NCBI GenBank assembly: GCA_020249775.1
Contig: JADCFA010000002.1
Coordinates: 124,001 to 188,000, forward strand
Direction: 5' to 3'
Source of the DNA: Roseomonas sp.
GTDB lineage: Bacteria > Pseudomonadota > Alphaproteobacteria > Acetobacterales > Acetobacteraceae
DNA: 64,000 nt
Part shown: positions 1-9,969 of the stretch, piece after piece
Position numbering within the stretch: position 1 is the first letter of the stretch
How the letters are laid out: each line of letters starts with the position of its first letter
The notes under the pieces: model-generated
Database searches by the model: none
The model's input: only the letters and a program-made list of their open reading frames with translations
What the model was told of the DNA's origin: nothing
Position numbers and translations under genes: made by a program

Positions 1-1176
1 GCGCGTATCGTGGTTGTGGTTGGGCCCGATATGCCAGCGCTGGAAGACGCGGTCGCACCGCGCGAAGTGGTGGTGCAAAGCGAAAGGCTCGGCACCGGCC
101 ATGCGGCGCTGCAAGCTGCCCCCTTGCTTGGCGGGCATCAGGGCGATGTCGCGGTGCTTTATGGCGATAACCCGCTGATCTCAGCCGCCACTTTGCAGGC
201 GCTGGTGGCAGCGCGGCGGTCAGCCGGGCTTGTGCTGCTTGCGATGCGCCCCGCCGATCCCGCGCGTTATGGCCGTGTGGTGTTGGATGAAAAATCCGAA
301 GTTGCGCGCATTGTCGAATGGGCCGATGCGACGGTGGAAGAACGCGCCCTTGGGCTTTGCAATGCTGGTGTCATTTGCGCGCCGGCGCAGGATTTGTTCC
401 GCTGGCTTGGCGCCATCGGTAATAACAACGCCAAGGGCGAATATTACCTGACGGATGTGATCCAACAGGCACGGGCAGAGGCCAAGCGCGTTGTCGCGGT
501 TGAGGCGCCGGAAGCCGAGCTTCGCGGCATCAATAGCCGTGCCGAATTGGCGCAAGCCGAAGCCGAAGTGCAGCGCGGCTTGCGTGCCGCTGCCATGGCA
601 GGTGGTGCGACGATGTTGGCGCCAGAGACAGTGCATCTCTGCCACGACACGAAATTTGGCGCGGATGTGGTGTTGGAACCGAATATCTTTTTCGGCCCCG
701 GCGTGACGGTGGAAGATGGCGTAACCATCCGCGCCTTCAGCCATTTGGAAGGCTGCGTGGTGAAGCAAGGTGCCATCATCGGCCCCTATGCGCGGTTGCG
801 CCCCGGCAGCATCATTGAAGCCCATGCCCATGTCGGCAATTTTGTGGAGTTGAAAGCAACCACGCTTGGCCCGGGTGCGAAGGCCAATCATCTATCCTAT
901 CTTGGTGATGCGATGATCGGCGCGGGCGCCAATATCGGCGCCGGCACCATTACCTGCAATTATGATGGTGTGGCGAAGCATCGCACCGAAATTGGTGAGG
1001 GCGCTTTCATTGGCAGTGATACCGCTTTGGTCGCTCCAGTGAAGATTGGTGCGCGCGCGCTGGTCGCCGCCGGCAGCGTGATCACGGATGATGTGCCGGA
1101 TGATGCGCTGGCCATTGCGCGCGGGCGCCAGGCAGTGAAGCCGGGGCGCGGCTTCAAAGGTAAGGGGAAGCGCTGA
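1..1176 (+). CDS. glmU: Bifunctional UDP-GlcNAc pyrophosphorylase / GlcN-1-P acetyltransferase GlmU (5' end missing)
   Basis: GlmU makes UDP-N-acetylglucosamine from glucosamine-1-phosphate in the cytoplasm: the C-terminal domain acetylates and the N-terminal domain uridylates. The reading frame is open from base 1, and 391 residues are visible of a usual 450 or so, so about 60 N-terminal residues with the nucleotide-binding loop lie outside the window. Visible are the end of the uridylyltransferase domain (GTGHAA, YGDNPL, NAGVI, GEYYLTD) and a left-handed beta-helix of hexapeptide repeats with GNFVELK, NHLSYLGD and GTITCNYDG, typical of the acetyltransferase domain. The stop overlaps the glmS start by one base (TGATG), so the two genes for consecutive hexosamine steps are translationally coupled. 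Identification is very secure. Confidence 0.97.
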   Translation, partial: ARIVVVVGPDMPALEDAVAPREVVVQSERLGTGHAALQAAPLLGGHQGDVAVLYGDNPLISAATLQALVAARRSAGLVLLAMRPADPARYGRVVLDEKSEVARIVEWADATVEERALGLCNAGVICAPAQDLFRWLGAIGNNNAKGEYYLTDVIQQARAEAKRVVAVEAPEAELRGINSRAELAQAEAEVQRGLRAAAMAGGATMLAPETVHLCHDTKFGADVVLEPNIFFGPGVTVEDGVTIRAFSHLEGCVVKQGAIIGPYARLRPGSIIEAHAHVGNFVELKATTLGPGAKANHLSYLGDAMIGAGANIGAGTITCNYDGVAKHRTEIGEGAFIGSDTALVAPVKIGARALVAAGSVITDDVPDDALAIARGRQAVKPGRGFKGKGKR

Positions 1177-2999
1177 TGTGCGGCATTGTTGGCGTGGTGG
1201 GGCAGCAGGCGGCAGCACCCCGGCTTTTGGAAGCGCTACGGCGGTTGGAATATCGCGGCTATGACAGCGCGGGCATCGCGACCCTGATTGATGGCCAGAT
1301 TGATCGCCGGCGCGCTGAAGGCAAGCTTGCCAATCTGGCCGCCGCCTTGGAAGTGGCACCGCTGGCAGGCACCACCGGCATTGGCCATACGCGCTGGGCC
1401 ACCCATGGCGCGCCCACCACACGCAATGCGCATCCGCATGGCACGGCGCGCGTTGTTGTGGTGCATAATGGCATTATCGAAAACCACGCGGAATTGCGCG
1501 CCGAATTGGAAGCGCGCGGCCATAGCTTTCAGACTGAAACTGATACCGAAACTTTTGCCCTGCTCGTGGATGATTTTCTGCAAGCGGGCCACACGCCGGA
1601 AGCCGCGGCTGCCGCAGCATTGAAACGCGTGCATGGTGCCTTTGCGCTCGCGATGATTTTCGCCGGCCATCCTGATTTGCTGATCTGCGCCCGCCAAGGC
1701 GCGCCGCTTGCCGTTGGCTTTGGTGAGGGGGAGATGTTTGTGGGCTCCGACGCGCTGGCCTTGGCGCCACTCACGCGACGCATTGCCTATCTGGAAGAAG
1801 GCGATTGGGCGGTGTTGGATCGCACCAGCGCGCGCTTTCATGATGCAACCGGCGCGGCAGTGGCGCGTGAGATCAAGCTGACCACCGTTTCAGGTGCGGC
1901 GACCGGCAAGGGCAATTACCGCCATTTCATGGAAAAGGAATTGCACGAACATCCGGTGGTGCTGGGCGATACGCTGACACGCTATCTGGAACCGGCGCAG
2001 CGGCGCGTGGTTTTGCCTGAACTGCCCTTTGATCCCGTGACTGTGCCGCGGCTGATCATGACCGCTTGCGGCAGCGCCTATCTCGCCGGGCTTGTTGGCC
2101 GCTATTGGATCGAGGAAGTGGCGCGCCTGCCCGTAGATGCTGATTTCGCGAGTGAATTGCGCTATCGCGACCCGCCCCTGCCGGAGGGCGGTGGCGCGCT
2201 GCTGCTGAGCCAAAGTGGTGAGACTGCCGATACGCTCGCGGCCCTTCGGCTTTTGAAGCAGCGTGGGCAGCGTATTCTTTCCATTGTGAATGTGCCGGAA
2301 AGCACCATGGCGCGCGAAAGCGATGCTGCGGTGATTACCGTGGCGGGGCCGGAAGTTGCCGTTGCTTCCACCAAATCGGTGATTGCGCAGCTTTCGGTGC
2401 TCGCTTGCCTCGCGATTGGATTGGGGCGCGCGCGCGGCACCATTACTGCGGAACAGGAAGCGGAACTCACTGCGGCGCTGTTGGAGGTGCCCTCCAACGC
2501 CGCCATGGTGCTGGAACGTGATGGCGAAATCCGCGCCATGGCCGTGGAAGTGGCCAAGGCACGGGATGTGCTGTTCCTTGGGCGTGGCTCGCTCTTTCCC
2601 GTGGCGCTTGAAGGCGCGCTGAAATTGAAGGAGCTTTCCTACATCCATGCCGAGGGCTACGCCGCCGGCGAAATGAAGCACGGCCCGATTGCGCTCATTG
2701 ATCCTGCCGTGCCGGTGATCGCCCTTTGCCCCTCAGGCCCGCTATTCGAAAAAACCGCCTCCAACCTTCAGGAATCCGCCGCGCGTGGCGGGCGTGTCAT
2801 GGCCTTCACCGATGATCTGGGCGCGGAAAAGCTGCGCGGCTTTGCCGAGCGTATTGTGGTGCTGCCACGCGTGCCGGCCTTTGCCGCGCCCATTCTGCAC
2901 ACGATACCGGTGCAGTTCCTCGCCTATCATGTCGCGGTGCTGAAGGGCACAGATGTGGATCAGCCGCGCAACCTCGCGAAAAGCGTCACGGTGGAATAG
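1176..2999 (+). CDS. glmS: Glutamine-fructose-6-phosphate aminotransferase (isomerizing)
   Basis: GlmS converts fructose-6-phosphate and glutamine into glucosamine-6-phosphate and glutamate, the entry step of hexosamine synthesis. The 607-residue product has the normal length. It begins MCGIVGVVG, where Cys2 becomes the N-terminal nucleophile of the glutaminase domain after Met removal. Two SIS sugar-isomerase domains follow, with CGSAYLAG and SQSGETADTL in the first and the region ending at DQPRNLAKSVTVE in the second. The start is fixed by the conserved MCGIVG and overlaps the glmU stop by one base. It converges on gatB with only 7 bases between the stop codons, and no terminator hairpin fits there. 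No glmS ribozyme is expected inside this operon. Confidence 0.98.
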   Translation: MCGIVGVVGQQAAAPRLLEALRRLEYRGYDSAGIATLIDGQIDRRRAEGKLANLAAALEVAPLAGTTGIGHTRWATHGAPTTRNAHPHGTARVVVVHNGIIENHAELRAELEARGHSFQTETDTETFALLVDDFLQAGHTPEAAAAAALKRVHGAFALAMIFAGHPDLLICARQGAPLAVGFGEGEMFVGSDALALAPLTRRIAYLEEGDWAVLDRTSARFHDATGAAVAREIKLTTVSGAATGKGNYRHFMEKELHEHPVVLGDTLTRYLEPAQRRVVLPELPFDPVTVPRLIMTACGSAYLAGLVGRYWIEEVARLPVDADFASELRYRDPPLPEGGGALLLSQSGETADTLAALRLLKQRGQRILSIVNVPESTMARESDAAVITVAGPEVAVASTKSVIAQLSVLACLAIGLGRARGTITAEQEAELTAALLEVPSNAAMVLERDGEIRAMAVEVAKARDVLFLGRGSLFPVALEGALKLKELSYIHAEGYAAGEMKHGPIALIDPAVPVIALCPSGPLFEKTASNLQESAARGGRVMAFTDDLGAEKLRGFAERIVVLPRVPAFAAPILHTIPVQFLAYHVAVLKGTDVDQPRNLAKSVTVE

Positions 3000-3006
3000 G
3001 GCACCT

Positions 3007-4458
3007 TCACGAAAGCTTCTGCTTCAATACATCATTGACCAGCGCAGGATTGCCCTTGCCCTGCATGGCCTTCATGGTCTGGCCGACAAAGAAGCCAAAC
3101 AGCTTGTCCTTGCCGGAGCGATATTCCGCAACCTTATCGGCATTGGCGGCCAGCACCTGGTCAATCACGGCCTCGATCGCGCCGGTATCCGTTACTTGCT
3201 TCAGGCCGCGTTCTTCCACAATGGCGCCCGGCGCACGGCCCGTTTCCACCATGGCTTCAAACACTTCCTTGGCCAATTTGCCGGAAAGCGTGCCATCCGC
3301 CATCAGATCCAGCAGCGCGCCAAGATCAGCCGCACTCACCGGCGGTTCAGCGATGGAGGTCTTGGTGCGGTTGATGGCAGCGAAGAGATCACCCATCACC
3401 CAATTCGCTGCCTGCTTCGCATCCCGCCCCTTGGCGACTGTTTCGTAATAGGCAGCGGTTTCGCGTTCCAGCGTCAGCACATACGCGTCATAGGGCGTGA
3501 TGCCGTAGTCGCGCACATAGCGCGCGCGGCGCTGATCCGGCAGTTCCGGCAGGGCGGCCTTCAGGCTTTCCACAAACGCCGCATCAATCACCAAAGGCGG
3601 CAAATCCGGGTCCGGGAAATAGCGATAATCATGCGCATCTTCCTTGGAGCGCATGGAACGCGTGACGCCGCGCCCCGTATCAAACAGCCGCGTTTCCTGA
3701 TCAACCGTGCCGCCGGATTCCCAAACCTCAATCTGCCGGCGCGCTTCGGCTTCCACCGCCTGCATGACAAAGCGGATGGAATTCACATTCTTCACTTCGC
3801 AGCGCGTGCGAAACCCTTCGCCCGCCTTGCGCACTGAAACATTCACATCAGCACGGAGCGAGCCTTCATCCATATTGCCATCGCAGGTTCCCAGATAGCG
3901 CATAATCTGGCGAAGCTTAGTCAGATAGGCGCCGGCTTCCTCGGGGCTTCGCATATCGGGTTCCGAGACGATTTCCATCAAAGCCACACCGGACCGGTTC
4001 AGGTCAATGAAGGATTTTGTCGCATGCTGGTCATGCAGAGATTTGCCGGCATCCTGTTCCAAATGCAGCCGCGTAATGCCGATGGTTTTCGTGCTGCCAT
4101 CAGACAATTCAATATCAATCGTGCCTTCGCCGATGATGGGATGCGCGTATTGGCTGATCTGATAGCCCTGCGGCAGATCGGCATAGAAGTAGTTCTTGCG
4201 ATCAAAGCGCGACCAGAGATTGACCTTGGCATTCAAGCCAAGCCCGGTGCGCACGGCTTGCGCCACGCATTCGCGGTTGATCACCGGCAACATGCCAGGA
4301 AAGCCCGCATCAATAAAGGAAACCTGGGCATTGGGTTCGGCGCCGAAAGCCGTTGCCGCGCCGGAAAACAGCTTGGCGTTCGACATGACCTGGGCATGAA
4401 CCTCAAGCCCGATCACCACTTCCCATGGGCCGCTTTCGCCCTCGATCGTGTAGGTCAT
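3007..4458 (-). CDS. gatB: Aspartyl/glutamyl-tRNA amidotransferase subunit B
   Basis: GatB is the kinase/transamidase and tRNA-binding subunit of the GatCAB complex, which converts Glu-tRNA(Gln) or Asp-tRNA(Asn) to the amide form. The product has 483 residues, normal for the family. The N-terminal cradle domain shows [12 protein letters not shown] and NAKLFSGA, then [11 protein letters not shown] and the metal-site region [12 protein letters not shown]. The C-terminal YqeY-like tail ends [12 protein letters not shown], the tRNA-binding helical domain. The start overlaps the gatA stop by 4 bases (ATGA), and the operon order is gatC-gatA-gatB. The presence of GatCAB implies that the organism lacks at least one of GlnRS or AsnRS or uses this indirect route. 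Confidence 0.97.
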   Translation of the reverse strand: MTYTIEGESGPWEVVIGLEVHAQVMSNAKLFSGAATAFGAEPNAQVSFIDAGFPGMLPVINRECVAQAVRTGLGLNAKVNLWSRFDRKNYFYADLPQGYQISQYAHPIIGEGTIDIELSDGSTKTIGITRLHLEQDAGKSLHDQHATKSFIDLNRSGVALMEIVSEPDMRSPEEAGAYLTKLRQIMRYLGTCDGNMDEGSLRADVNVSVRKAGEGFRTRCEVKNVNSIRFVMQAVEAEARRQIEVWESGGTVDQETRLFDTGRGVTRSMRSKEDAHDYRYFPDPDLPPLVIDAAFVESLKAALPELPDQRRARYVRDYGITPYDAYVLTLERETAAYYETVAKGRDAKQAANWVMGDLFAAINRTKTSIAEPPVSAADLGALLDLMADGTLSGKLAKEVFEAMVETGRAPGAIVEERGLKQVTDTGAIEAVIDQVLAANADKVAEYRSGKDKLFGFFVGQTMKAMQGKGNPALVNDVLKQKLS

Positions 4459-5942
4459 GCGCCTGCCCTCATTGCTGGCACTGCCTTGAAATCAGCGGCG
4501 CGTTCCAAGGCGGCACCCACCGCGAAAACCGTTTCCTCATCAAAGGCTCGGCCAATCACCTGCAAACCTAAAGGCAGGCCCTGATGATCCAAGCCAGTCG
4601 GCACCGCCAGGCCCGGCAGGCCGGCCAGATTGGCCGTCACGGTGAAGACATCATTCAAATACATCTTCACCGGGTCATCGGTATTCTCACCCTCGGCGAA
4701 GGCCGCCGATGGTGTGGCAGGTGTGACAATCGCATCCACCTTGGCCCAGGCCGCGTCAAAATCCCCTGCGATCAGGGCGCGGATTTTCTGCGCCTTCAGG
4801 TAATAGGCGTCGTAATAACCGGCACTCAACACATAGGTGCCAATCATAATGCGCCGGCGCACTTCCGCGCCAAAACCCTCGGCGCGCGTGCGTTCATAGA
4901 GATCGCGCAGGTCGCTATCCTTCTCCGCCACGCGTAGGCCAAAGCGCACGCCATCATAGCGCGCCAGGTTGGAAGAAGCCTCAGCCGGGGCCACGATGTA
5001 ATAGGTCGGCAGCGCATATTTCGTGTGCGGCAGAGAGATATCCACAATCTCCGCCCCTGCATCGCGCAGCCAATCCAGTCCCTGACGCCAGAGCTTTTCA
5101 ATCTCGGCCGGCATGCCATCCAGCCGATATTCGCGCGGCACGCCAATCCGCAGGCCCTTCACACTCCGCCCACACGCAGCAGCGAAATCCGACACGGGCT
5201 GATTGGCGCTGGTGGAATCCTTCGGGTCATGCCCCGCCATGGACCGCAACAAAATGGCGCAATCTTCCACCGTGCGCGCAAAGGGGCCCGCCTGATCCAG
5301 GGAAGACGCAAAGGCCACAATGCCAAAGCGCGAACAGCGCCCATAGGTCGGCTTGATGCCGGCAATGCCGCAAAACGCCGCCGGCTGACGGATGGAACCG
5401 CCCGTATCCGTGCCGGTCGCCCCCAGCGCGATACGCGCCGCCACCGCCGCCGCAGACCCACCGGAAGACCCGCCCGGCACCAGCCGCGCGCCTGGATCAT
5501 CCTTGCGCTGCCAGGGGTTCAAAACGCCTCCATAGGCCGAGGTCAAATTCGATGACCCCATGGCAAATTCATCCAGATTGGCCTTGCCCAGAAACACCGC
5601 GCCATCGCGCTTCAACTGCGCGGTCACGGTGCTTTCATAAGGCGGGATGAAATTGCCGAGGATTTTGGACCCTGCCGTGGTGCGCACGCCTTCCGTGCAG
5701 AACAGATCCTTGATGGCGAGCGGAATTCCCTCAAGCGGCCCCGCTTCACCGCGCTTACGCCGCGCATCAGATGCGCGCGCTGCCTCCAGCGCCTGTTCGC
5801 TCGTGGTGGTGATGAAGGCATTCAGCTTCGGGTTCAGCGCCTCAACCGCCGCCACATGGGCGCGGGTCAATTCCTCGGCGCTGATCGCGCCCTCATTCAG
5901 CGCCGCCAAGGCGCCCGCGAGGGTAAAATCGGTCGGATGCAT
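4455..5942 (-). CDS. gatA: Aspartyl/glutamyl-tRNA amidotransferase subunit A
   Basis: GatA is the glutaminase subunit that releases ammonia from glutamine for GatB. The 495-residue protein carries the amidase signature: the catalytic Lys in [10 protein letters not shown], the cis-Ser in [14 protein letters not shown] and the nucleophile in [14 protein letters not shown]. The amino-terminal segment ([12 protein letters not shown]) and the C-terminal [15 protein letters not shown] are typical of true GatA rather than of general amidases. Its context between gatC (1-base overlap) and gatB (4-base overlap) settles the assignment. It is distinct from the AtzE-like amidase at 26275, which has the same catalytic fold but a different partner. 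Confidence 0.97.
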   Translation of the reverse strand: MHPTDFTLAGALAALNEGAISAEELTRAHVAAVEALNPKLNAFITTTSEQALEAARASDARRKRGEAGPLEGIPLAIKDLFCTEGVRTTAGSKILGNFIPPYESTVTAQLKRDGAVFLGKANLDEFAMGSSNLTSAYGGVLNPWQRKDDPGARLVPGGSSGGSAAAVAARIALGATGTDTGGSIRQPAAFCGIAGIKPTYGRCSRFGIVAFASSLDQAGPFARTVEDCAILLRSMAGHDPKDSTSANQPVSDFAAACGRSVKGLRIGVPREYRLDGMPAEIEKLWRQGLDWLRDAGAEIVDISLPHTKYALPTYYIVAPAEASSNLARYDGVRFGLRVAEKDSDLRDLYERTRAEGFGAEVRRRIMIGTYVLSAGYYDAYYLKAQKIRALIAGDFDAAWAKVDAIVTPATPSAAFAEGENTDDPVKMYLNDVFTVTANLAGLPGLAVPTGLDHQGLPLGLQVIGRAFDEETVFAVGAALERAADFKAVPAMRAGA

Positions 5943-6238
5943 TATTCTACCACCTTCGGCACGCCGAAATATTCGCCTTCACGGTCTGGCGCATTGGCCA
6001 GCACGGCCTCGGCCTTGCCGCCATCGGTCACCACATCATCGCGCATCGGCATGGCCGCCGCGCCGCCAGGCGTGCCGCCGGCCATCGGCTCCACACCTTC
6101 GGTGTTGACGGCCTGGAGCTGTTCAATCCAGCCCAGGATGCCGTTCAGCTCACCCTGCACGCGGGCGATATCCTGTTCTTCAAGGCGCAGCCGGGCCAAG
6201 GCCGCAACGCGCCGGACGGTGGCGGTGTCTAGGGACAT
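5942..6238 (-). CDS. gatC: Aspartyl/glutamyl-tRNA amidotransferase subunit C
   Basis: GatC is the small subunit that wraps around the GatA-GatB interface and stabilises the complex. The 98-residue product starts with a helix typical of the family ([17 protein letters not shown]), continues with [11 protein letters not shown] and ends in an extended segment with MRDDVV and [12 protein letters not shown]. It is the first gene of the gatCAB operon. Only 47 bases separate its start from the divergent ruvX start at 6286, so both promoters must lie in or overlap that gap. Confidence 0.95.
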   Translation of the reverse strand: MSLDTATVRRVAALARLRLEEQDIARVQGELNGILGWIEQLQAVNTEGVEPMAGGTPGGAAAMPMRDDVVTDGGKAEAVLANAPDREGEYFGVPKVVE

Positions 6239-6285
6239 GAAATCACTACTTCCCGGAAAAAGAGCGACGGACCATAAGGCCCCCG

Positions 6286-6750
6286 ATGCCTCTCATCAAC
6301 CTGACAGATTTGCGCGCCGCGCTTCCCCACCATTCCCGGCTGATCGGCCTTGATCCGGGGGAGAAGACCGTGGGCGTGGCGCTGAGCGATGTCTCGCTGA
6401 TGTTGGCCAGCCCCTATGGCAGCCTGAAGCGCGGGAAGCTCGCTGCCATGGCCGCCGAGATCAAGGCGATTGCTGCCAAGGAAGGCGCGGGCGGCCTGGT
6501 GGTGGGCTTGCCGCTTGGGCTTGATGGGTCCTTCGGCCCGGCGGCCCAGGCGGCGCGGGATTGGGCGCGGTCGCTTTCGGATGCCGTTGGTCTGCCTGCC
6601 GCGCTCTGGGATGAAAGGCTTTCATCGGCGGCGGTGAACCGCATGATGGTGGGGGAAGCCGATCTCAGCCGGGGCAAAAGGGCAGCTTCGGTGGATAAGG
6701 CGGCGGCAGCCTGGATGCTCCAGGCCGCTTTGGACGCAACCAAGGGATGA
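6286..6750 (+). CDS. ruvX: Holliday junction resolvase-like nuclease RuvX/YqgF
   Basis: RuvX/YqgF is an RNase H-fold nuclease implicated in 16S rRNA 5' end processing and also proposed as an alternative Holliday junction resolvase. The product has 154 residues. It shows the first catalytic Asp in LIGLDPGEKTVGVALSD, the GGLVVGLPLGLDGS strand and the family signature LWDERLSSAAVNRM with the catalytic Glu. The C-terminal DKAAAAWMLQAALD carries the last acidic residue. The start ATG is the first in frame. The stop overlaps the next gene by 4 bases, so the following membrane protein is co-translated. Confidence 0.94.
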   Translation: MPLINLTDLRAALPHHSRLIGLDPGEKTVGVALSDVSLMLASPYGSLKRGKLAAMAAEIKAIAAKEGAGGLVVGLPLGLDGSFGPAAQAARDWARSLSDAVGLPAALWDERLSSAAVNRMMVGEADLSRGKRAASVDKAAAAWMLQAALDATKG

Positions 6751-7271
6751 GGCGCTTGGATCAGATTCTGGTGGAAATCGCCCTTGACGGGCGCATCCGC
6801 TACGCCCTTGGCGCGCTGGCCGCTTTTGGCTTTGCCATGGCGGGCGTTGCCCTGGTGCCGCGTTTCCTGGCCGATTGGCCCGCCATCACGCCGCGGCTTT
6901 TGGGCCTTGGCTTTCCCGCCTTTGGCCTTGGGATGTTCCTGTGGCTGTCCTTCATCCCGGCACCCCATGCGCTGGCCATTCGCGCCGATGGCAGCGCGGT
7001 CTTCACCCGCAGCGTCACCACCTGGTGGCGGTTTTTCGATATCCATGAAACCCTACCACCCGGCGCCATCACTGGGGTGGAGGTTGAATTGGCCGAAGCC
7101 GTTCTTGGCACCACGAATAGCGGGGATACGGATACAGGCGCCTCATCCCGCGAATGGCGACTCGTGCTGCGGCTTGCCGATGGCAGCGTGCGGGAAGTGC
7201 AGCGGAGCCCGGGGCGTGCCACGCTGGATGGCAAGGCCGAGGCGTTGCGTGGCGCCCTGGCCAAGCTTTAG
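6747..7271 (+). CDS. Hypothetical membrane protein, two predicted transmembrane segments
   Basis: I do not recognise this 174-residue protein. Two hydrophobic stretches are visible at about residues 18-40 and 47-70, separated by a short charged loop (RFLADWPAITPR). They are followed by a soluble region of about 100 residues rich in beta-strand-like sequence (HALAIRADGSAVFTR, EWRLVLRLADGSVREVQR). This layout resembles small PH-like or YcdB-like membrane-anchored proteins, but no motif decides it. It starts inside the ruvX stop (4-base overlap) and lies 43 bases before pyrB, so it is likely part of a ruvX-pyrB transcript. Codon use is like its neighbours. Confidence 0.75.
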   Translation: MRRLDQILVEIALDGRIRYALGALAAFGFAMAGVALVPRFLADWPAITPRLLGLGFPAFGLGMFLWLSFIPAPHALAIRADGSAVFTRSVTTWWRFFDIHETLPPGAITGVEVELAEAVLGTTNSGDTDTGASSREWRLVLRLADGSVREVQRSPGRATLDGKAEALRGALAKL

Positions 7272-7314
7272 CCGGGTCTGGCCATCCCCGCCACTCGGCG
7301 GCTAGAAAGGCGCT

Positions 7315-8250
7315 GTGACCTATCCCCGCAAACACCTCCTCGCCATTGAGGGTCTTGAGCCGCCGCATATTGCGGATTTGCTGGACCTGGCGGAATCCTA
7401 TGCGCTGCTCAATCGCAGCGGCAAAACCCAGCGAGACCTGTTGAAGGGCCGCACGCTGATCAACCTGTTTTTTGAAGACAGCACCCGCACGCGCACCAGT
7501 TTTGAACTTGCGGGCAAGCGCTTGGGCGCTGATGTCATCAATATGTCGGTCAGCACCTCCAGCGTGAATAAGGGTGAGACGCTGCTCGATACCGCCAGCA
7601 CGCTGAATGCCATGCATTGCGATTTGCTGGTGGTGCGCCACGGGCAATCCGGCGCGCCTTCGCTGCTGAGCCAGAAGGTGGATGCGGCGGTAATCAATGC
7701 CGGCGATGGCACGCATGAACACCCGACCCAGGCGCTGTTGGATGCACTCACCATCCGCCGCCACAAGGGTCGGCTTGAAGGTTTGGTGGTCGCGATTTGC
7801 GGCGATATCGCCCATTCGCGCGTGGCGCGTTCCAATATGCACCTGCTGACCACCATGGGCAGCCGCGTACGTGTAGTCGGGCCGCCCACACTGATCCCCG
7901 CCGAAGCAGCCCGTTTGGGGGTGGAAGTATTCCACGACATGAAGGCCGGGCTTGCCGGCGCTGATGTTGTGATGATGCTGCGCTTGCAACGCGAACGCAT
8001 GTCGGGCGGCATGGTGCCTTCCGCGCGGGAATTCTTCCGCTTCTATGGGCTTGATGCGGAAAAGCTGGCGCATGCCAAGCCGGATTCCATCGTGATGCAC
8101 CCGGGCCCGATGAATCGCGGTGTGGAAATTGATAGCGCCATCGCTGACCATCCAACCCGCAGCGTGATCGGTGAACAGGTGGAAATGGGTGTCGCCTGTC
8201 GGATGGCGGTGCTGGATATGCTGGCGCGTGGGCTCAGGCGCAATGTGTGA
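7315..8250 (+). CDS. pyrB: Aspartate carbamoyltransferase catalytic subunit
   Basis: PyrB condenses carbamoyl phosphate with aspartate, the first committed step of pyrimidine synthesis. The 311-residue chain has the carbamoyl-phosphate loop [16 protein letters not shown], the [13 protein letters not shown] motif and the aspartate-domain motif [11 protein letters not shown]. The start is a GTG at 7315, where the N-terminus [13 protein letters not shown] aligns with the usual family start. No pyrI regulatory gene follows. Instead the stop overlaps a GNAT gene by 8 bases and then a pyrC-like gene, an arrangement recalling class A ATCases that assemble with an inactive dihydroorotase homologue. 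Confidence 0.97.
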   Translation: MTYPRKHLLAIEGLEPPHIADLLDLAESYALLNRSGKTQRDLLKGRTLINLFFEDSTRTRTSFELAGKRLGADVINMSVSTSSVNKGETLLDTASTLNAMHCDLLVVRHGQSGAPSLLSQKVDAAVINAGDGTHEHPTQALLDALTIRRHKGRLEGLVVAICGDIAHSRVARSNMHLLTTMGSRVRVVGPPTLIPAEAARLGVEVFHDMKAGLAGADVVMMLRLQRERMSGGMVPSAREFFRFYGLDAEKLAHAKPDSIVMHPGPMNRGVEIDSAIADHPTRSVIGEQVEMGVACRMAVLDMLARGLRRNV

Positions 8251-8689
8251 GCTTCGCCCGGCGCGCGCCGAGGAAGCGCCCGCGCTTCGCCAGATGGTGC
8301 GTGCTGCCTATGCGCATTACGTGCCGCGGCTTGATCGTGAACCGGCGCCGATGTTGGATGATTATACCGCGCGCATCGCAGATCATCAGGCCTTCGTGCT
8401 GGAAGCCGATGGCGCGCTGCAAGGGGTGGCGGTGCTGGAAGACAGCGAAACTGGCCTGTTTTTGGACAATATCGCGGTGGCACCCGGCGCACAGGGCAAG
8501 GGGCTTGGCCGGCAAATGCTGGCCTGGATTGAAGCGGAAGGCCGCCGGCGCGGCCATCAGCGGCTGTGGCTTTATACGAATGAGGTGATGGCGGAAAACA
8601 TCGCCATGTATCAGCGCCTTGGCTTTGGCGAGACGCATCGCGCCGAAGAAGCAGGCTATCGCCGCGTATTTTTTGAGAAGTCCTTGTGA
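8243..8689 (+). CDS. GNAT family N-acetyltransferase
   Basis: A 148-residue acetyltransferase of the GNAT fold, which transfers an acetyl group from acetyl-CoA to an amine of unknown identity. The family motif A is clear: [20 protein letters not shown] with the Q-x-x-G-x-G/A pyrophosphate-binding loop. It is followed by the motif B region [20 protein letters not shown] and GFGETHR. I place the start at ATG 8243 (MCELRPAR), which overlaps the pyrB stop by 8 bases. A longer frame reaching back into pyrB adds only a Trp-rich segment unlike a GNAT. Its stop overlaps the pyrC-like start by one base. A GNAT gene inside a pyrimidine operon is unusual and its substrate cannot be told from sequence. 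Confidence 0.9.
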   Translation: MCELRPARAEEAPALRQMVRAAYAHYVPRLDREPAPMLDDYTARIADHQAFVLEADGALQGVAVLEDSETGLFLDNIAVAPGAQGKGLGRQMLAWIEAEGRRRGHQRLWLYTNEVMAENIAMYQRLGFGETHRAEEAGYRRVFFEKSL

Positions 8690-9966
8690 TGGCCGATACA
8701 ATCATCACCAATGCCCGCCTGCTCGACCCCGCCTCTGGCCTTGATGCGCCGGGTGCTTTGCTGATCCGTGATGGGCTGATCGCCGATTGCGGCGCAGGGC
8801 TCACCGCGCCCGAAGGCGCTGCTGTGGTGGACGCAGCCGGGGCCTGCCTTGCGCCTGGCTTGATTGATCTCCGCGCCAATCTTGGCGAACCGGGGGCAGA
8901 GCATCGGGAAACCATTGCCTCCGCCGCGCAAGCTGCGGCCGCAGGCGGCATCACCACCATTTGCGTGCTGCCGGATACTGATCCGGCGCTTGATGATCCC
9001 GCGCTGATTTCCTTCATCGCGCGGCGGGGTGAGGCGACGGGCTCCGTTGCGCTGCTGCCCTATGGCGCGGCGACGGCGGGCTGCGCCGGCAAGGAATTGG
9101 CCGAATACGGGTTGCTGCGCGAAGCCGGTGCCATTGCCTTTACCGATGGCGCGCGCGCCATCGCCTCGGCGCGCACCATGCGGCTTGCGCTTTCATATGC
9201 GCGCGCCTTTGGCGCCTTCATCATGCAGCATCCGGAAGAACCGAGCCTTGCTGCCGGCGGTGCCGCCACCGAAGGTGAATTGGCGACCCGGCTTGGCCTG
9301 CCTGGCATTACTCCAGCGGCAGAGGCCATGATGGTGGCGCGCGATATCGCACTCGCGCGCATCACGGGCGGGCATGTGCATTTCTCGCATATCTCAACGG
9401 CGGCGGCGCTCGACCTGATCCGCGCCGCGAAGGCTGAGGGGCTGGCCGTCACCTGCGATACCGCGCCGCCCTATTTTGATTTGAACGAAACGGCGATTGG
9501 CGATTACCGGACTTACGCCAAACTTTCACCGCCGCTGCGGACAGAAATGGACCGGCAGGCGGTGGTGGCAGCGCTGGTTGATGGCACGATTGACGCCATC
9601 GCCTCAGACCACCAGCCGCGCGATGCCGATGACAAGCGGCTGCCCTTTGCCCAGGCTGAGGCCGGCGGTGCGGGGCTGGCGACTTTGCTGGGTGTGACTT
9701 TGGCGCGCGTTCATGCCGGGGATGTTCCGATGCTAACGGCACTTGGACTGCTGACCGCGCGCCCCGCCACTTTGCTTGACCTGCCGCAGGGCCGCTTGGC
9801 GAAGGGTGCGCCGGCTGATCTGCTGATGTTCCATCCTGATCGCGGTTGGAAGGTCGAAGCCGGCAAGCTACCCGGCAAGGCGCAGAACTCCCCCTTTGAT
9901 GGCCGCGCCCTGGAAGGCCGGGTGCTTGGCACCTGGAAGGCCGGGCGGCGCGTCTTTGGGGGCTGA
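8689..9966 (+). CDS. Dihydroorotase-like protein with lost metal ligands (probable non-catalytic PyrC homologue)
   Basis: The 425-residue protein has the amidohydrolase (dihydroorotase) fold: an N-terminal IITNARLLDPASGLD strand region, APGLIDL, the HFSHIST strand, IDAIASDHQPR and a C-terminal GAPADLLMF. The metal-binding motifs are broken. The usual HxH after PGLID is replaced by LRANLGEPG, and the position where active enzymes carry a histidine pair reads CDTAPPYFDL. The family includes known inactive homologues (PyrC', PyrX) that act as structural partners of aspartate carbamoyltransferase in Pseudomonas and relatives, and the position next to pyrB fits that role. A working dihydroorotase must then be encoded elsewhere. 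ATG 8689 overlaps the GNAT stop by one base; a GTG three bases earlier is possible. Confidence 0.9.
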   Translation: MADTIITNARLLDPASGLDAPGALLIRDGLIADCGAGLTAPEGAAVVDAAGACLAPGLIDLRANLGEPGAEHRETIASAAQAAAAGGITTICVLPDTDPALDDPALISFIARRGEATGSVALLPYGAATAGCAGKELAEYGLLREAGAIAFTDGARAIASARTMRLALSYARAFGAFIMQHPEEPSLAAGGAATEGELATRLGLPGITPAAEAMMVARDIALARITGGHVHFSHISTAAALDLIRAAKAEGLAVTCDTAPPYFDLNETAIGDYRTYAKLSPPLRTEMDRQAVVAALVDGTIDAIASDHQPRDADDKRLPFAQAEAGGAGLATLLGVTLARVHAGDVPMLTALGLLTARPATLLDLPQGRLAKGAPADLLMFHPDRGWKVEAGKLPGKAQNSPFDGRALEGRVLGTWKAGRRVFGG

Positions 9967-9969
9967 GCC

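Noticed and set aside
2953-3837. Plus-strand frame starting in the end of glmS and running opposite gatB
   Set aside because: gatB on the minus strand is a secure assignment; the frame is Arg/His-rich and lacks a family.
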